A stretch of DNA of 64,000 nt from Patiria pectinifera (Eukaryota; Echinodermata; Asteroidea; Valvatida; Asterinidae), in assembly GCA_029964075.1 (NCBI GenBank), contig CM057149.1:29650197-29714196 (forward strand). Reading direction: 5' to 3'. Position 1 is the stretch's first letter. Each line of letters starts with the position of its first letter. Below the pieces are notes generated by a model. That model saw nothing but the letters and a program-made list of their open reading frames with translations, made no database searches and was not told the origin of the DNA. This document shows positions 38,001 to 46,312 of this stretch, in pieces. The translations under genes and the position numbers were made by a program.

Positions 38001-39907
38001 AGAGGTTTTTATCACCACCTTCGAGAGTGCCATGGACACATCGCGTGTGCATCCTGGTCCGTGCGCGTATAGCTCGAAGTACACGCGACCCATGGCGTCT
38101 TCACGTGAGCGTCAGGAATCAGCGATGCACTCTAATTTCTAGTGGTCTCCCCCAACTCTCCCTTTCTTAGCATTGAGGGAGTACCTGTGCACAGAGCCCA
38201 TAGCTCGGTTTAAAATTTGCAAACATAATCCTCAGTCTCTGGGAAATAAATGCACTGCTTACTTCAGTCTTCAGTGATTTTTGTTGAGAATGCCATGAAA
38301 AATTGAAAGGAACAGAGGATCATTTGCATTTCATGAATTTTTTGTTTGTTTCGTTTGAAGCAACAAAGTTTCTCAAAATCTGAAGTAGGGTGCATAACAA
38401 TTAACCTGTTGAAACTATTGCTCTGTGGATGCTATCTTGAGAAAACAGGGAAAACCTTTCAGATTTTTTGTTTTAGTCTTGTTAGTGGATTCCATTGCTA
38501 GCACTTCTGATTCAAAAGGTTCTGTTTCATCATTTTCAACACCCTCTCCTGTACAGGGTGAGTCAAAAAAAAAAAAAAACCCAATTGTCAGGACTATTGT
38601 TTTTGTGAAGCTCTGCATGTAGCACTTTCAAAATCTAGCATATGAAAGCCCAATTCACAAGCTTTATTTTAGTTTAAGAATCAGCCAAATCACTCATGTA
38701 CTTTTCAAGTTACAGAGTTTTAAACACAACCACCGTTTTAAAGTTCTGTCCACGGATCAGAAAATGTGAAAACAATTCACACATGTGATCTGTTTTCGTT
38801 TTGCTGAAAGAACACTAAAGTTTTTTGTGATCCGTAGACAGAACCTTAAAATGGTGGTTGTGTTTAAAATTCCGTAACTTGAAAAGTACATGAGTGATTT
38901 GAATGATTCTTGTACTAAAAGAAAGCTTATAAATTGGGCTTTAATATCCTACAATTTGAAAGTGATACATGCAGAACTTCACTAAAACAATGGTCCTGAC
39001 ATTTGGGTTTGGTGTTTTTAACTCACAATATGAAGATCAAATTAAAAAAAACTTATTCCTTTGTTTATTGTCCCAGATCCGTGGTTTCCTGTCTCGCTAC
39101 CACAGCCTCCTACCTTCCAGCATGGCCTTCAATATGTGCACGGCTTGCTCGCCGATTGTCCTGGACCGCTACGAGACGGAGGGATTTGAGTTCCTCCTGC
39201 GAGCCTTCAACGAGCCTCATTATCTGGAGGACTTGACCGGCCTGACCAAGCTGCATGCGGACACGGAAAATTGCGATGTAAGTCTGATCACCTGAAATAT
39301 GTGCAAGTAACACTACCGAAAAGCTGCTGTTTGCAGTGCAAATTATGTTTTATCTAAAGCTTTTGTTTTACCAATCAAACTTGACCATTTAAGCATCTTT
39401 TTCATGTTTTAGCCCACATTAAACGGTTTATGTCACCACTTCTACATACATCATGTTTCAGGAGATACATCACGTGACCACAACATCCAATACATGTATT
39501 TAAACGAATGTAACATGGCCTATCTGCTCTGTTCACAAGTACCCCTCAACGGCAAAGAGAGTACAGTTGGGGGTGACCGACCGACGCCATCTTGCCTGAC
39601 TGCAATTCATTTTCCGCGAAGCGCGGCCACTGCGTGTACATAATACAAATCCCCTGGTGTACGTCCGTCACACACAAGGAAGGGTGCGCGTCAACCAGCG
39701 AAATGTCCCGCCCATGGGACGTTGTTGCTAGGTAAAAGGGCACCCTCTTTCGTCATCGCACGGAGCCCATAGTTGATTTGTGCCCTTGTAAATAAGATTT
39801 TTCTATAAACTTTTTTGATATGAATTAATTATTATTATGGTTTCTTTTTTTGTGTGCGTTTCAAGGTTCTGGACTTCAGCGATGATGAGAGTATCACATC
39901 CCAATAG
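20007..39907 (+). CDS. ATG7: ATG7, E1-like activating enzyme of autophagy (18 coding exons)
   Basis: Exons: 20007-20169, 21367-21421, 22136-22253, 23369-23446, 24009-24122, 25041-25178, 26151-26239, 27336-27457, 28046-28136, 28839-28983, 29526-29684, 30410-30464, 31368-31504, 32046-32279, 33495-33610, 35967-36051, 39077-39277 and 39866-39907 (stop). All introns are GT-AG and phases join to 713 residues; human ATG7 has 703. ATG7 adenylates Atg8/LC3-type proteins and Atg12, holds them as thioesters, and passes them to Atg3 and Atg10 in the cytosol. Visible marks are the N-terminal FAP motif (16-18), G-S-G-T-L-G (358-363), MDTRESRW, zinc cysteines CYFC (555-558) and CTAC (654-657), and catalytic Cys577 in QQCTVSRPG. 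The end is [13 protein letters not shown] Ser/Thr/Asp-rich stretch in exon 14 differs from the vertebrate sequence. The start has a favourable AAAATGG context. The coding sequence looks intact; introns are dense with small transposons. Confidence 0.97.
20237..20749. mobile_element. Kolobok-like miniature element, TTAA duplication, copy 1
   Basis: TTAA flanks both ends (20233-20236 and 20750-20753). Inverted ends are AGGGAAAATACAACATTTGC and AGGGAATATACATCATTTGC. A hairpin around 20395-20427 has arms CCAACGCTGGT and ACCAGCGTTGG. TTAA targets with purine-purine-G ends fit Kolobok; piggyBac also uses TTAA but usually has other ends. It lies in ATG7 intron 1. Confidence 0.8.
20754..21222. mobile_element. 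CAGGGCCC-family miniature element, copy 2, itself interrupted
   Basis: Left part 20754-20848 has CTGTAAGCACAGAAT words. The right part, about 21118-21222, has GCAAAAGCCAGAATTC, AGTTAGCAGGCAT and an end near CATGAAATTGCACC. It is split by the element at about 20851-21105. Its left edge abuts the TTAA of the preceding Kolobok-like element. Confidence 0.6.
20851..21105. mobile_element. nested miniature element with GTCT-AATTCAT ends
   Basis: The left end reads GGCCGTCTTAATTCATGTCC and the complement of the right end reads GGCTAGTCTCAATTCATACC. Both continue into GACGAGTTCC/AACGAGTTCC, giving inverted ends of about 37 bp. It sits inside a CAGGGCCC-family copy. The target duplication is unclear and the interior is not coding. 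Confidence 0.65.
21966..22108. mobile_element. 143-bp element, CAGGCATGCAACT ends, 6-bp duplication, copy A
   Basis: Perfect inverted ends CAGGCATGCAACT are flanked by ATGTAT on both sides (21960-21965 and 22109-22114). The right end lies 27 bp upstream of ATG7 exon 3, so its duplication forms part of the intron's acceptor region. CAG ends resemble hAT, though most hATs duplicate 8 bp. Confidence 0.85.
22644..22787. mobile_element. 144-bp element, CAGGCATGCAACT ends, 6-bp duplication, copy B
   Basis: It has the same ends and about the same length as copy A. The flanking duplication is TTTACA (22638-22643 and 22788-22793). It lies in ATG7 intron 3. The right duplication overlaps the first two bases of the mariner-like element that follows. 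Confidence 0.85.
22792..22968. mobile_element. mariner-like miniature element (CAGTGAAATCTC ends)
   Basis: Inverted ends CAGTGAAATCTC are flanked by TA dinucleotides (22790-22791 and 22969-22970). This is 177 bp, non-coding, with inner TTGAGTTA words. TA targets with CAGT ends fit the Tc1/mariner superfamily. Confidence 0.82.
23100..23216. repeat. short dispersed repeat, second copy
   Basis: TTTGCATGGTGGA and TTTGCGGTAGCACCATGTG match the block at about 6106-6160. Here the match is followed by ATAAATCTCTTTTGTGAG and the small palindrome GTTCTGAAAAGAAC. Confidence 0.6.
24139..24440 (+). mobile_element. tRNA-derived SINE in ATG7 intron 5
   Basis: The tRNA-like head contains GGTGGCGCAGTGCATAAAG (box A) and GGGTTCGATTCC (box B, 24190-24201). 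The body of about 230 bp ends before a C-run. It begins only about 16 bp after the exon 5 donor. The body differs from those of the SINEs at 9.4 and 13.7 kb, so this is a separate family. Confidence 0.8.
25203..25265. repeat. AACCCTAACC-headed hairpin
   Basis: TTAACCCTAACCCTTCTAAA leads into ATCCTCCAAA, a short loop and TTTTGGAGAATTTTGAAGGAT. The second half pairs with the first. It is one of several non-identical members of a dispersed hairpin set. Confidence 0.5.
25919..26105. mobile_element. mariner/pogo-like miniature element (CAGTCGA ends)
   Basis: Inverted ends CAGTCGAATCTCGTTAGTAC and CAGTCGAGTCCCGTTAATAC are flanked by TA on both sides. This is 187 bp without coding capacity, in ATG7 intron 6. 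The ends resemble those of pogo/Tigger-type relatives of Tc1/mariner. Confidence 0.85.
26355..26527. mobile_element. 173-bp element, CAGGGGTGTGA ends, 6-bp duplication
   Basis: Inverted ends CAGGGGTGTGA are flanked by AACAAA on both sides (26349-26354 and 26528-26533). The interior is rich in AGCTTTT and TCAGCT words. CAGGGG ends suggest hAT, again with six rather than eight duplicated bases. Located in ATG7 intron 7. Confidence 0.8.
26595..26670 (-). repeat. SINE tail fragment
   Basis: On the minus strand, AGCGCCTTGAGTACCTAATT and TTGGTAGATATGTGCGCT run into a GACTCCGGTATT and ATT-repeat tail. A near-identical segment lies on the plus strand at about 42252-42317. These are 3' ends of one SINE family. 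Confidence 0.65.
27536..27878. mobile_element. GGGCAATTCCAG-family element, copy 1
   Basis: It starts GGGCGATTCCAGCGTTACG and ends in the complement of GGACAATTCCAGCGCC. It shares ends and inner GTCTGTGACAGAG-type words with the element at 36905-37134; a fragment occurs near 6990-7035. The target duplication is not clear. ATG7 intron 8. Confidence 0.65.
28156..28414. mobile_element. CAGGGCCC-family miniature element, copy 3
   Basis: It starts CAGGGCCCAATTTCATGGC and ends in the complement of CAGGGCCAAATTGCATGAC. Inner words match copy 1 closely (CTGCTAACCTCAGAATTCC). No matching 8-mer flanks are seen, so the insertion is old. ATG7 intron 9. Confidence 0.8.
28701..28750. repeat. 19-bp tandem repeat, 2.6 copies
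   Basis: The unit TAAATTCTCGGGACTCGGG is repeated with one C/T difference. It lies about 90 bp upstream of ATG7 exon 10. Confidence 0.85.
29115..29350. mobile_element. partial Kolobok-like element with altered hairpin
   Basis: The left end AAAGGTTATAACATTTGC and the body (GGTGTGCTGTCATTTTCAAG) match the TTAA family, while the right half is missing. The central hairpin is TTCCAAGGATGGT paired with ACCATCATTGGAA, a different stem from full-length copies. Confidence 0.6.
29865..30055. mobile_element. partial Kolobok-like element
   Basis: This is the left half of the TTAA family: ATACAACATTTGC, GTGTGCTGTCAGTTTCAAG and CCAACGATGGTCAGCCGG. The right arm of the hairpin and the distal half are missing. 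Confidence 0.55.
30930..31140. mobile_element. diverged miniature element, copy 1 (CATTTGCATTTATCCC)
   Basis: It shares about 200 bp with 32395-32590: CATTTGCATTTATCCCAAAA, CCATCTGGCTTGCTGTCATT and a hairpin. The hairpin stem uses GATCAGTC and GACTGATT. The layout parallels the TTAA family, so it is probably a distant subfamily. Confidence 0.6.
32395..32590. mobile_element. diverged miniature element, copy 2 (CATTTGCATTTATCCC)
   Basis: Direct-orientation relative of 30930-31140, with the same CATTTGCATTTATCCCAAAA opening and CCATCTGGCTTGCTGTCATT. The hairpin stem is GATCAGGCAATTGACTGAT. ATG7 intron 14. Confidence 0.6.
33115..33363. mobile_element. CAGGGGCC-variant miniature element
   Basis: It starts CAGGGGCCAATTTCACGGC and ends in the complement of GGCCAATTTCATGGCGCTG. 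Inner AAGCACAAAAATTTGCTTAG words form further small inverted repeats. ATG7 intron 14. Confidence 0.72.
34058..34631. mobile_element. hAT-like element, TAGTGATGTGCA ends
   Basis: The ends TAGTGATGTGCA and TAATGTTGTGCA are inverted and flanked by GTCTGTGG and GTCCGTGG (seven of eight identical). Both ends are packed with ACCGACCCGACCCG-like words. No transposase frame is seen. ATG7 intron 15. Confidence 0.8.
35305..35835 (+). mobile_element. TATGGGCTC-family element, copy 1, interrupted
   Basis: CAATGGGCTCCGTGCG, CTAGCAACAACGTCCCATGG and CACCAGGGGATTTGTA match the reverse strand of 39.52-39.77 kb. After the insert at 35483-35760, the element resumes with GGGTACTTGTGAACGGAGC, also present in that copy. 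ATG7 intron 15. Confidence 0.7.
35483..35760. mobile_element. CAGGGCCC-family miniature element, copy 4
   Basis: Inverted ends CTGGGCCCAATTTCACGGCG and CAGGGCCCAATTTCACGGCG are among the best preserved of this family in the window. It is inserted into a TATGGGCTC-family copy. No matching 8-bp flanks are visible. Confidence 0.8.
36905..37134. mobile_element. GGGCAATTCCAG-family element, copy 2
   Basis: Inverted ends GGGCAATTCCAGTGTTGTG and GGGCAATTCCAGCATTATG. About 230 bp, non-coding. ATG7 intron 16. Confidence 0.75.
37978..38202 (+). mobile_element. TATGGGCTC-family element, copy 2
   Basis: It opens TATGGGCTCCGTGCACTAAC and closes with the complement of TATGGGCTCTGTGCACAGG, so its ends are inverted repeats. 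The right half resembles the reverse strand of 50605-50720. ATG7 intron 16. Confidence 0.72.
38556..39027. repeat. long inverted repeat with arms of about 220 bp
   Basis: The left arm from GGTGAGTCAAAAA through TGTCAGGACTATTGTTTT and CACAACCACC pairs with the right arm ending TGACATTTGGGTTTGG. Arms are diverged by scattered substitutions, with about 30 bp between them. The right edge is about 50 bp upstream of ATG7 exon 17. A foldback transposon is likely; the family is unknown. Confidence 0.85.
39523..39771 (-). mobile_element. TATGGGCTC-family element, copy 3 (inverted)
   Basis: The reverse complement of the 35.3-kb copy, here without the CAGGGCCC insert. Matching blocks include CCCATGGGACGTTGTTGCTA and CGGAGCCCATAG. 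It lies in ATG7 intron 17, about 95 bp before the last exon. Confidence 0.75.
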
Positions 39908-41139
39908 TAAAAATTCCCATCATGCCGTGCTGCGCCAAAGGAGGAATCCCACAATCCTTTGGGTCATCCTCTTAGACTGATGCCGAAAGAGAGTTGAGGC
40001 GACGTACGATCTCTAAAGTTAGGTGATTTGACTAAAATTGGTGGTGGAAATTTGTACTGTTGAAACACAAAGGCCAAAAAAAAAAAGTCTCCGGTTTCTG
40101 GTATGGAGCTTGCCCGAAAAGTGGTGCGGCGACGCGGCTTTTTTTTTTTTCTTTACCTGTTTTTTTTTTTTTTTTGCTTCAAATGTCGGCTGATGACTGC
40201 AAATGGTGCCCGACTAAACTTAGTGCAAATATATGGGAGTCGAGAGAGGCCACATAAATCTTATTCTCGATCATAACCCCATCTAAAAACACGTTAAAAT
40301 TGTGCAGCAGCAGAATTCCAGTCAAATCAGTGAGTTTGGCGGTTTTGAAACATCATCTTGTATTGAAAAAAAAACTTTTTCATTTTGCCGACGCGCATGG
40401 CTACGGCGACGCGCGCGCATACCAGAAACCGGAGACTTTTTTTTGTGGCCAAACGGACCCTTTTATGGAAAGATCGGAAGTGTGAAGTGAAGGGACGCTG
40501 GGCATTGCGTCCCAGGATAGTTTGCACAACGAACAGGGATTTTGTGCAGCGAAAAGTGTGCCACTGTGCAGCACAGTAGCATAGGGAATAGGTGGGAGGG
40601 AGCGTTTAAATCCCCCCCCCCCCCTCCATGATGAAAAAGGGGGACGGAAGGGAAGGGTTTATCTTGCTTCGTCCAGCATACTTCACTGCACATTTCTGGT
40701 CTACCAACAAACTGTAAAAAGGTCTTTTGGTCAGTTATCAATCAGAACATTTTGGTGTTTAAGTAAATTATCTCTTTCAGTATACTTTGGGTAAGGAATA
40801 ATAATAAACATGTTGGGAATCCCTGTCCACTTTCCCCTCATTCGGGAAATAATCCAAAGTTGAGGGCTAAAGTTGGCAACAGGTTTTGGTTGATATAAGC
40901 ATGGTAAGTGTCGGTGGCCATCTTGGAAAGGAGCCTAAAAAGCTAGGCGTGTTAATAGACAGTGGAAGAAATTCAAGAAATATTGTGGATCTCTTGGTTT
41001 TGGCAATTTTTTTTTGTAATTATGCTGTTATTACTGTAATCGCTTGACCAAAGGCTTATATTATATTTTATAATAAATCCCCGTCATCTGTTTGGTTGGT
41101 CTTTGATCGGATGTCGTTGAATTGTTCGTCCCAACCCTT

Positions 41140-41382
41140 GGCACGGCCGCACCGCAAAAATAGAAGTTCCATTGCATGGTCACACTATCGGTGGCTCTGA
41201 CCAATCAGATGACGAGGATTTGTTCTGGTTACAACAAATAATAAATATTTCACATTCGTGCAGTGGAAAGAATTATTTCATTCAGTAACAGATGGAATGG
41301 CTTCTTGTAGAATGGAACATTCCATCTGTGACCTCATGAAATTATTCTTACCATTGCACTCATAAACATTCATTATTTCGCC
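41140..41382. mobile_element. foldback miniature element, copy 2
   Basis: Matches 3503-3803 in the same orientation: CGCACTGCAAAAATAGAAG-type start, CACATTCGTGCA, GGAAAGAAT and CTCATAAACATTCATTATT end. A self-complementary centre, AGATGGAAT and ATTCCATCT, is well preserved in this copy. Confidence 0.72.
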
Positions 41383-42251
41383 GAGTCCGTGCAACAAGGT
41401 CGCATCTTCTCAAATGGCGTGTGACGTCATGTCCGTGAAATGCCAATTTTCAATGTTAAGAGGTCGTATCTCGCTTAAAATAACCTGGATGTACACACAA
41501 AGTCAATGGATGTTGTAATACTTGAGATATGACCTTGTTGCCCGGAGCGTATTCACGTGAGATACGATTTTGTTGCAGAATGGAGTTACGACCTTGATGC
41601 ACTGACGCGACGATTCGTATATGGATGAACAGTATATACATATAAATCCAACTCTTGCAAATGACTGATGTAATGCATAGATATTTGACAGTCTGTCCGC
41701 CTTTTGATGAAATAATATAAGAGTTATAAAAAGTACCTTTCTGCTGAGTGTGATGTGAATTATGTGAACTCACTATGACCAAAAATAAATAGATCATAAC
41801 TACATTCAGCACTAAATATTTTGAACAGAGAGTACAAAGGTAGAGCATTTTAACAAATAATTATGAAACTGTTGGAAATTTTCTTCTTCTTTTTTTTCAA
41901 CAACTTTAGTTAAGAAATTCAATGGCACTATTGTGTATATAATTGCAGAGATTGCCAAACCGATAAGTTTCATGAATGAGAAGTGTAAGGCTGCAAGTTA
42001 TTTGTGTATATATACTTTTATTAATTCAGGTAAACTTCAGTGTTGATCTTGTTTGATTTGGTTTCTTTTTTTCATCTTGTAGTTTTGTGTTCTCATTGAA
42101 CTAATTTTTTGTTAAAAAGGGAAATTAAGTACATGTGTTGATTATTTTAACTGAATTTCAGGAAATTCAGTGAACATTTTAATAAAAAAGCATCATGATA
42201 TTTCTCATGTACTTCTTTTACCTGTCTCTAATAATAGACATAATTTCCAGC

Positions 42252-42317
42252 GCCTTGAGTACCTAATTGTTGGTAGATACGTGTGCTATATAAGACTTCG
42301 GTATTATTATTATTACG
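42252..42317 (+). repeat. SINE tail fragment
   Basis: AGCGCCTTGAGTACCTAATT, GGTAGATACGTGTGCTATAT and an ATTATTATT tail match the minus-strand fragment at 26595-26670. Confidence 0.65.
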
Positions 42318-42574
42318 ATATTTGATAACCTATTTGCTTTTGAACAATGACTTTATTGCAATTGAGATGAAAGTAGAAGCTTTTTTAATTATCTGAAACT
42401 CATAACTAGCTGAAATCAAGCTTATGTTTGTGAATCATTTCAAATTCAGTAGTTTACTACTATTTTGTTCAATATGCTTTATTCGTTAATTCTGAGTAAA
42501 TCTTGCCATTTATCTGTTATTTCTTAAAGTATCCAATTGTAATTCTTTTCACCAAAGTCTAAATGAAAATTGTA

Positions 42575-42795
42575 ACTTAAAAAGGTAATTTACAACATTT
42601 GCTTTTGCTGTAATTTTCAGAAATGGATGGATTTGGGTGTTTGTATTTTATAGCAAATATTGTTACACTGACCTGCTTAAAGTTTTGTGTTCAGAGATGC
42701 TGGGGAAAAAAGAAAAAGAAAAAAATGCTGGTGTTGTAGTCTGGTTCCCTATTGTACATTACCATTAAGGTTTCAATTCCATTTTGGGAGGAATA
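42575..42795. mobile_element. degenerate Kolobok-like fragment
   Basis: TTTACAACATTTGCTTTTGC and TAATTTTCAGAAATGGATGG resemble the right end of the TTAA family. GTAGTCTGGTTCCCT, also from that family, lies downstream. Rearranged and incomplete. Confidence 0.4.
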
Positions 42796-43404
42796 AAGAG
42801 AAATGACTTGTATCATTCTCATGCTGAAAATGTATCAAAAATTGTCTTGTGTGATTGAACTCTTAATTCACCTGGAAGTTTCCAAATGGCGCAAGCTACA
42901 AAATAGTTCAGTTTGTGAGTGCTGTTGGGTGAAAATTGTTTGTTTATTTTTAAACAAATATGCAAAAATTTAGCCTGGTATTGAAATCACAGAAAAAGTA
43001 GAGACGAAAATTGAATCAGTCACGTCCAATCTTATATAGAATTTCATGTTGCAGTGTGCGTAACTTGTCCACATGTATTTTTCCACCCCTGGAGCAAGGC
43101 GAGGCAATAAATTGAAATTAATCAGAGTAAAATGATCCGTCGGAGTGCGATGGTGGGACGCTCACATAACAGCCCCAGGCTGTTATTTTTTAAGCCCGTC
43201 ATGTTTTCTGCATAGTATGGATACATGCTGACTGGGAAATATTTGGAATAGTGTTAGTTTCCCTTCCCCCTCCCCGGGCCCCGCACCACACAGAAACAAC
43301 GAGCTTAGCTTGTTCTGAAGGGCATATATAGAGAGTTGATGACGAAAACTATAGTTATTGTGTAATTGTGAATTATGAGTGATCTAATGGATAGTTAGTA
43401 TGGT

Positions 43405-43835
43405 ATAAGGTGCTATGGGTCCCTTGCAGGGATGGGTTGAAAGATGCTGTGGGTCCTTTTATTTGCAGGGCTGGGTTGAAAAGCGCTGGAGTCCTTTGCA
43501 GGGCGGGTTGAGAAGTGCTATGGGTACTTGGCAGGGTTGAAAGGTGCTGTTGGTCCTTTGCAGGGCTGGTTTGAAAGGTGCTATGGGCCCAGAGCTGGGT
43601 TGAAAGGTATCATGGGTCCCTTGCAAGGCTGGGTTGGATAGGTGCTATAATAATAATAACAGGCATTTACGCTGCAACCAGGTATCAAAGCGCTTTTACA
43701 ACTATGGGTCCTTTGCAGGGTTGGGTTGAAAGTTACTATGGGTCCTTTGCAGGGTGGTTGAAAGGTGCTATTAGTCCTTTGCAGGACTGGGTGGACAGGT
43801 TCTATGGGTCCTTTGCAGGGCTGGATTGAAACTGA
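43405..43835. repeat. irregular 36-42 bp tandem array
   Basis: About eleven copies built on GGTGCTATGGGTCCTTTGCA and GGGCTGGGTTGAAA, with variable unit length. The array is interrupted at about 43649-43701 by a SINE-like scrap (ATAATAATAATAACAGGC to AAAGCGCTTTTA). Located 3' of ATG7. Confidence 0.85.
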
Positions 43836-45358
43836 GGTTAAATAACTTGCAAGCTTTGTCCAGTCGATAGCTCAGACACCTACATCATGACACGTACGGA
43901 ATAGTGTGTTCTGAAATTGTAATTCCGTGCAAAGAGCAATTTACGTTGGCCACAAAAGCAATTTTTTTGTTCCAAAAAAAATAACCATCGATTGCCAAGT
44001 GCCTTCAAAAAAGGTACGCGAATCTCCAAAATCAAAAACCTAAAATATTAATTTTATTCCCCCAAACCAATCAGTTTTGTCTTAGTAGGATAACATTTCC
44101 ATCTTGAACTGAGTCTGATAAAACTGGAGATTCCGTCATATAAAATATGTGACTAAAGAACTTTTTTTTCTTCTCTGTTATTCCTCTAAAAAGTTTTGTT
44201 CGTCACTATTATCTAAACACCGCAACTTCAAACTGTATTTAATGTTTGGGGTACGGTGGACATTAATAATACCCAAGCAAAGTTGATCAATTCCGTCAAT
44301 AATTATTACCGGACTTCCAAACAGTTAAGAGTGAGTCTTAAAGAGAGAGAAAGGGAAAGAAGATCTCCGCTGGATGCAGCTTGATCCAAACTGAAGGTAA
44401 TTTTGATTTGTAAAAACAAACAATGTATGTTATGCTAGCCTGGACTTTCAATCAAGAGAACGCTGTAAATCATGTCCACAGTTGTCATATATATTCCTTG
44501 TCAAGCGAACCATCTGGCCACATCGTGTCGAACTAAAATAAAACCGTGTGGTTTAATACTCAAATATGTTTTATCAACTACATATCGGCAATGGCAATAC
44601 ATGTATTTCAATTTGGCCTCTACTTGGTTGCCGTTAGATCCCAAAAGAAACTAATCCATCAACAAAAATGTAAATAACTTTTATGTTTCATTGAGATCCC
44701 CACTATGGTTTAAGGACAAACAATTTTAGAGACCAGTACATTTCAGGGGACCTGTTTCCGAATTTGTGTTTCAGGTTTGTTTTTCCAGGGCTAATAACAT
44801 TACAGACTTTTTTTTTTTTAGAGTCGGCCAAATTGTAAGAAGTTCTTAAAGAAACCTCAAAGAAGCAGCGTTTTAGTCGAGTTCATCATCACAAGTCCTC
44901 CAGTTTCAATTCAAATCACAAGTTATTTCACTGAATTGTATAACAAAGGCATTCTTTGTCATTGTTCTGCCCCAGTTACTTGTGACTGGACTTGTGATTT
45001 CCTTATGACTTGCGATGGACTTGTGGTGGACTTGACACTGCTTCAAAAATAACTGGATTGAACAACCTTAAAATGTGCTGTTCGCTTAGTACCTCAACAT
45101 TGAAGTCGAAATAGGCTGAGGGCCAAAAGCCAATAAACTTTATGCGTTAAGGCAGAGATACAGACAATGGTTTTGGTATTGTTTGGGTTTCGGGGCATTA
45201 GTACACTTTTCTGTGCGTGCACCGTTTACTAAATTAAAATAATAAAGAACAACCTATATGAGACACATGCATGCAATACCCAGAACCTCACTAAGCTTCA
45301 TCCCTGACTTCGTCTTTGAGATTATGATGTCACTGACTTCGGGACATCGCTGGCTCAA

Positions 45359-45416
45359 ACCTTAATCCTCCTCGATCCTCCAGGTGGTTTTGGAGATTTG
45401 GAGGATCGAGGATGAA
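45359..45416. repeat. AATCCTCC-type hairpin
   Basis: CTTAATCCTCCTCGATCCTC, then CAGGTGGTTTTGGAGA, then TTGGAGGATCGAGGAT. CGATCCTCC pairs with GGAGGATCG. Structurally like the hairpins at 25.2, 46.25 and 50.5 kb, with different bases in the stem. Confidence 0.5.
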
Positions 45417-46242
45417 TGCTGGGAAAAAAAGTGTTGGAAAACTCTTAAAGGATTAAGGCAATGGTCACCTTCCACTGAATACATTCAAGAAATAATGGTG
45501 ATTACGGGGGATTGAGGTTGAATAAAAAATTTATATGGTAGCAATTGGAGGATTGTGCAGGATTGAGGACGTTCCTAGCCAAAAGGGCCTGGGGTTGCGG
45601 TTTAAAAAAATTTCAGAGTACAAATGAAGTAAAAACCTGCACCAGAGGTCCAGAGCCGATGTTTAATTGGGCGAACCCCCTACAGTCCCTTTAAAAAAAA
45701 ACTTCAGCTCTCCACCATTGACAGAAATCCTGACGTGACGAAAGCACACTGGTTCCCATGGCAGCATAGTTATCATTCCTGGATTTCCATTGGCCGAATG
45801 CCACAGCTTGATGCCACACGCAGACCCCCCAACCAAATCACGCGGATCAGACGGCAAATCAAATTGTCTGAATTCCGCACGGCAACAACTGTTCCCCAAA
45901 AAGAGTTGGTGGGGGATATACCGTCTGTGATGTAATGATGATGGAGTTGCAACATTGGCAAAATATGGGGAAATTTTGGAAGGGCCTTTTAATGTTTTTT
46001 TCCCCTTTTAAATAACGTCGCGTTTTTAGGATTTAAAATTGTTCAAAGCACCGGGAATGTCATCATTTGGAAGAATTGCTTGTGCATTTTATACCAGGGA
46101 TTAAGACATATTTCAAACATCTACATGTGCATATCAACAAGCCCTTGAAGAAGAGAAAGATACGAAATCTGTTTTCAAAATACCGTCGAGGGAACTCGAA
46201 TTTTAATTCCATCATTTTACACAGTTTAATGGTTTTTAAATT

Positions 46243-46312
46243 GACCCTAACCCTGCTAAATCCTCACAAAACCAGCAGATTTTGGAGGATTTTGCAGCGT
46301 TAAGGAAGGATC
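46243..46312. repeat. AACCCTAACC-type hairpin
   Basis: GACCCTAACCCTGCTAAATC is followed by CTCACAAAACCAGC and then ATTTTGGAGGATTTTGCAGC. AAATCCTC pairs with GAGGATTT and CTGC with GCAG. Confidence 0.5.

Noticed and set aside
45663-45899. Minus-strand frame of 78 residues
   Set aside because: It has a plausible amino-acid mix, but no recognised domain, no flanking splice sites and no link to VGLL4 or ATG7.
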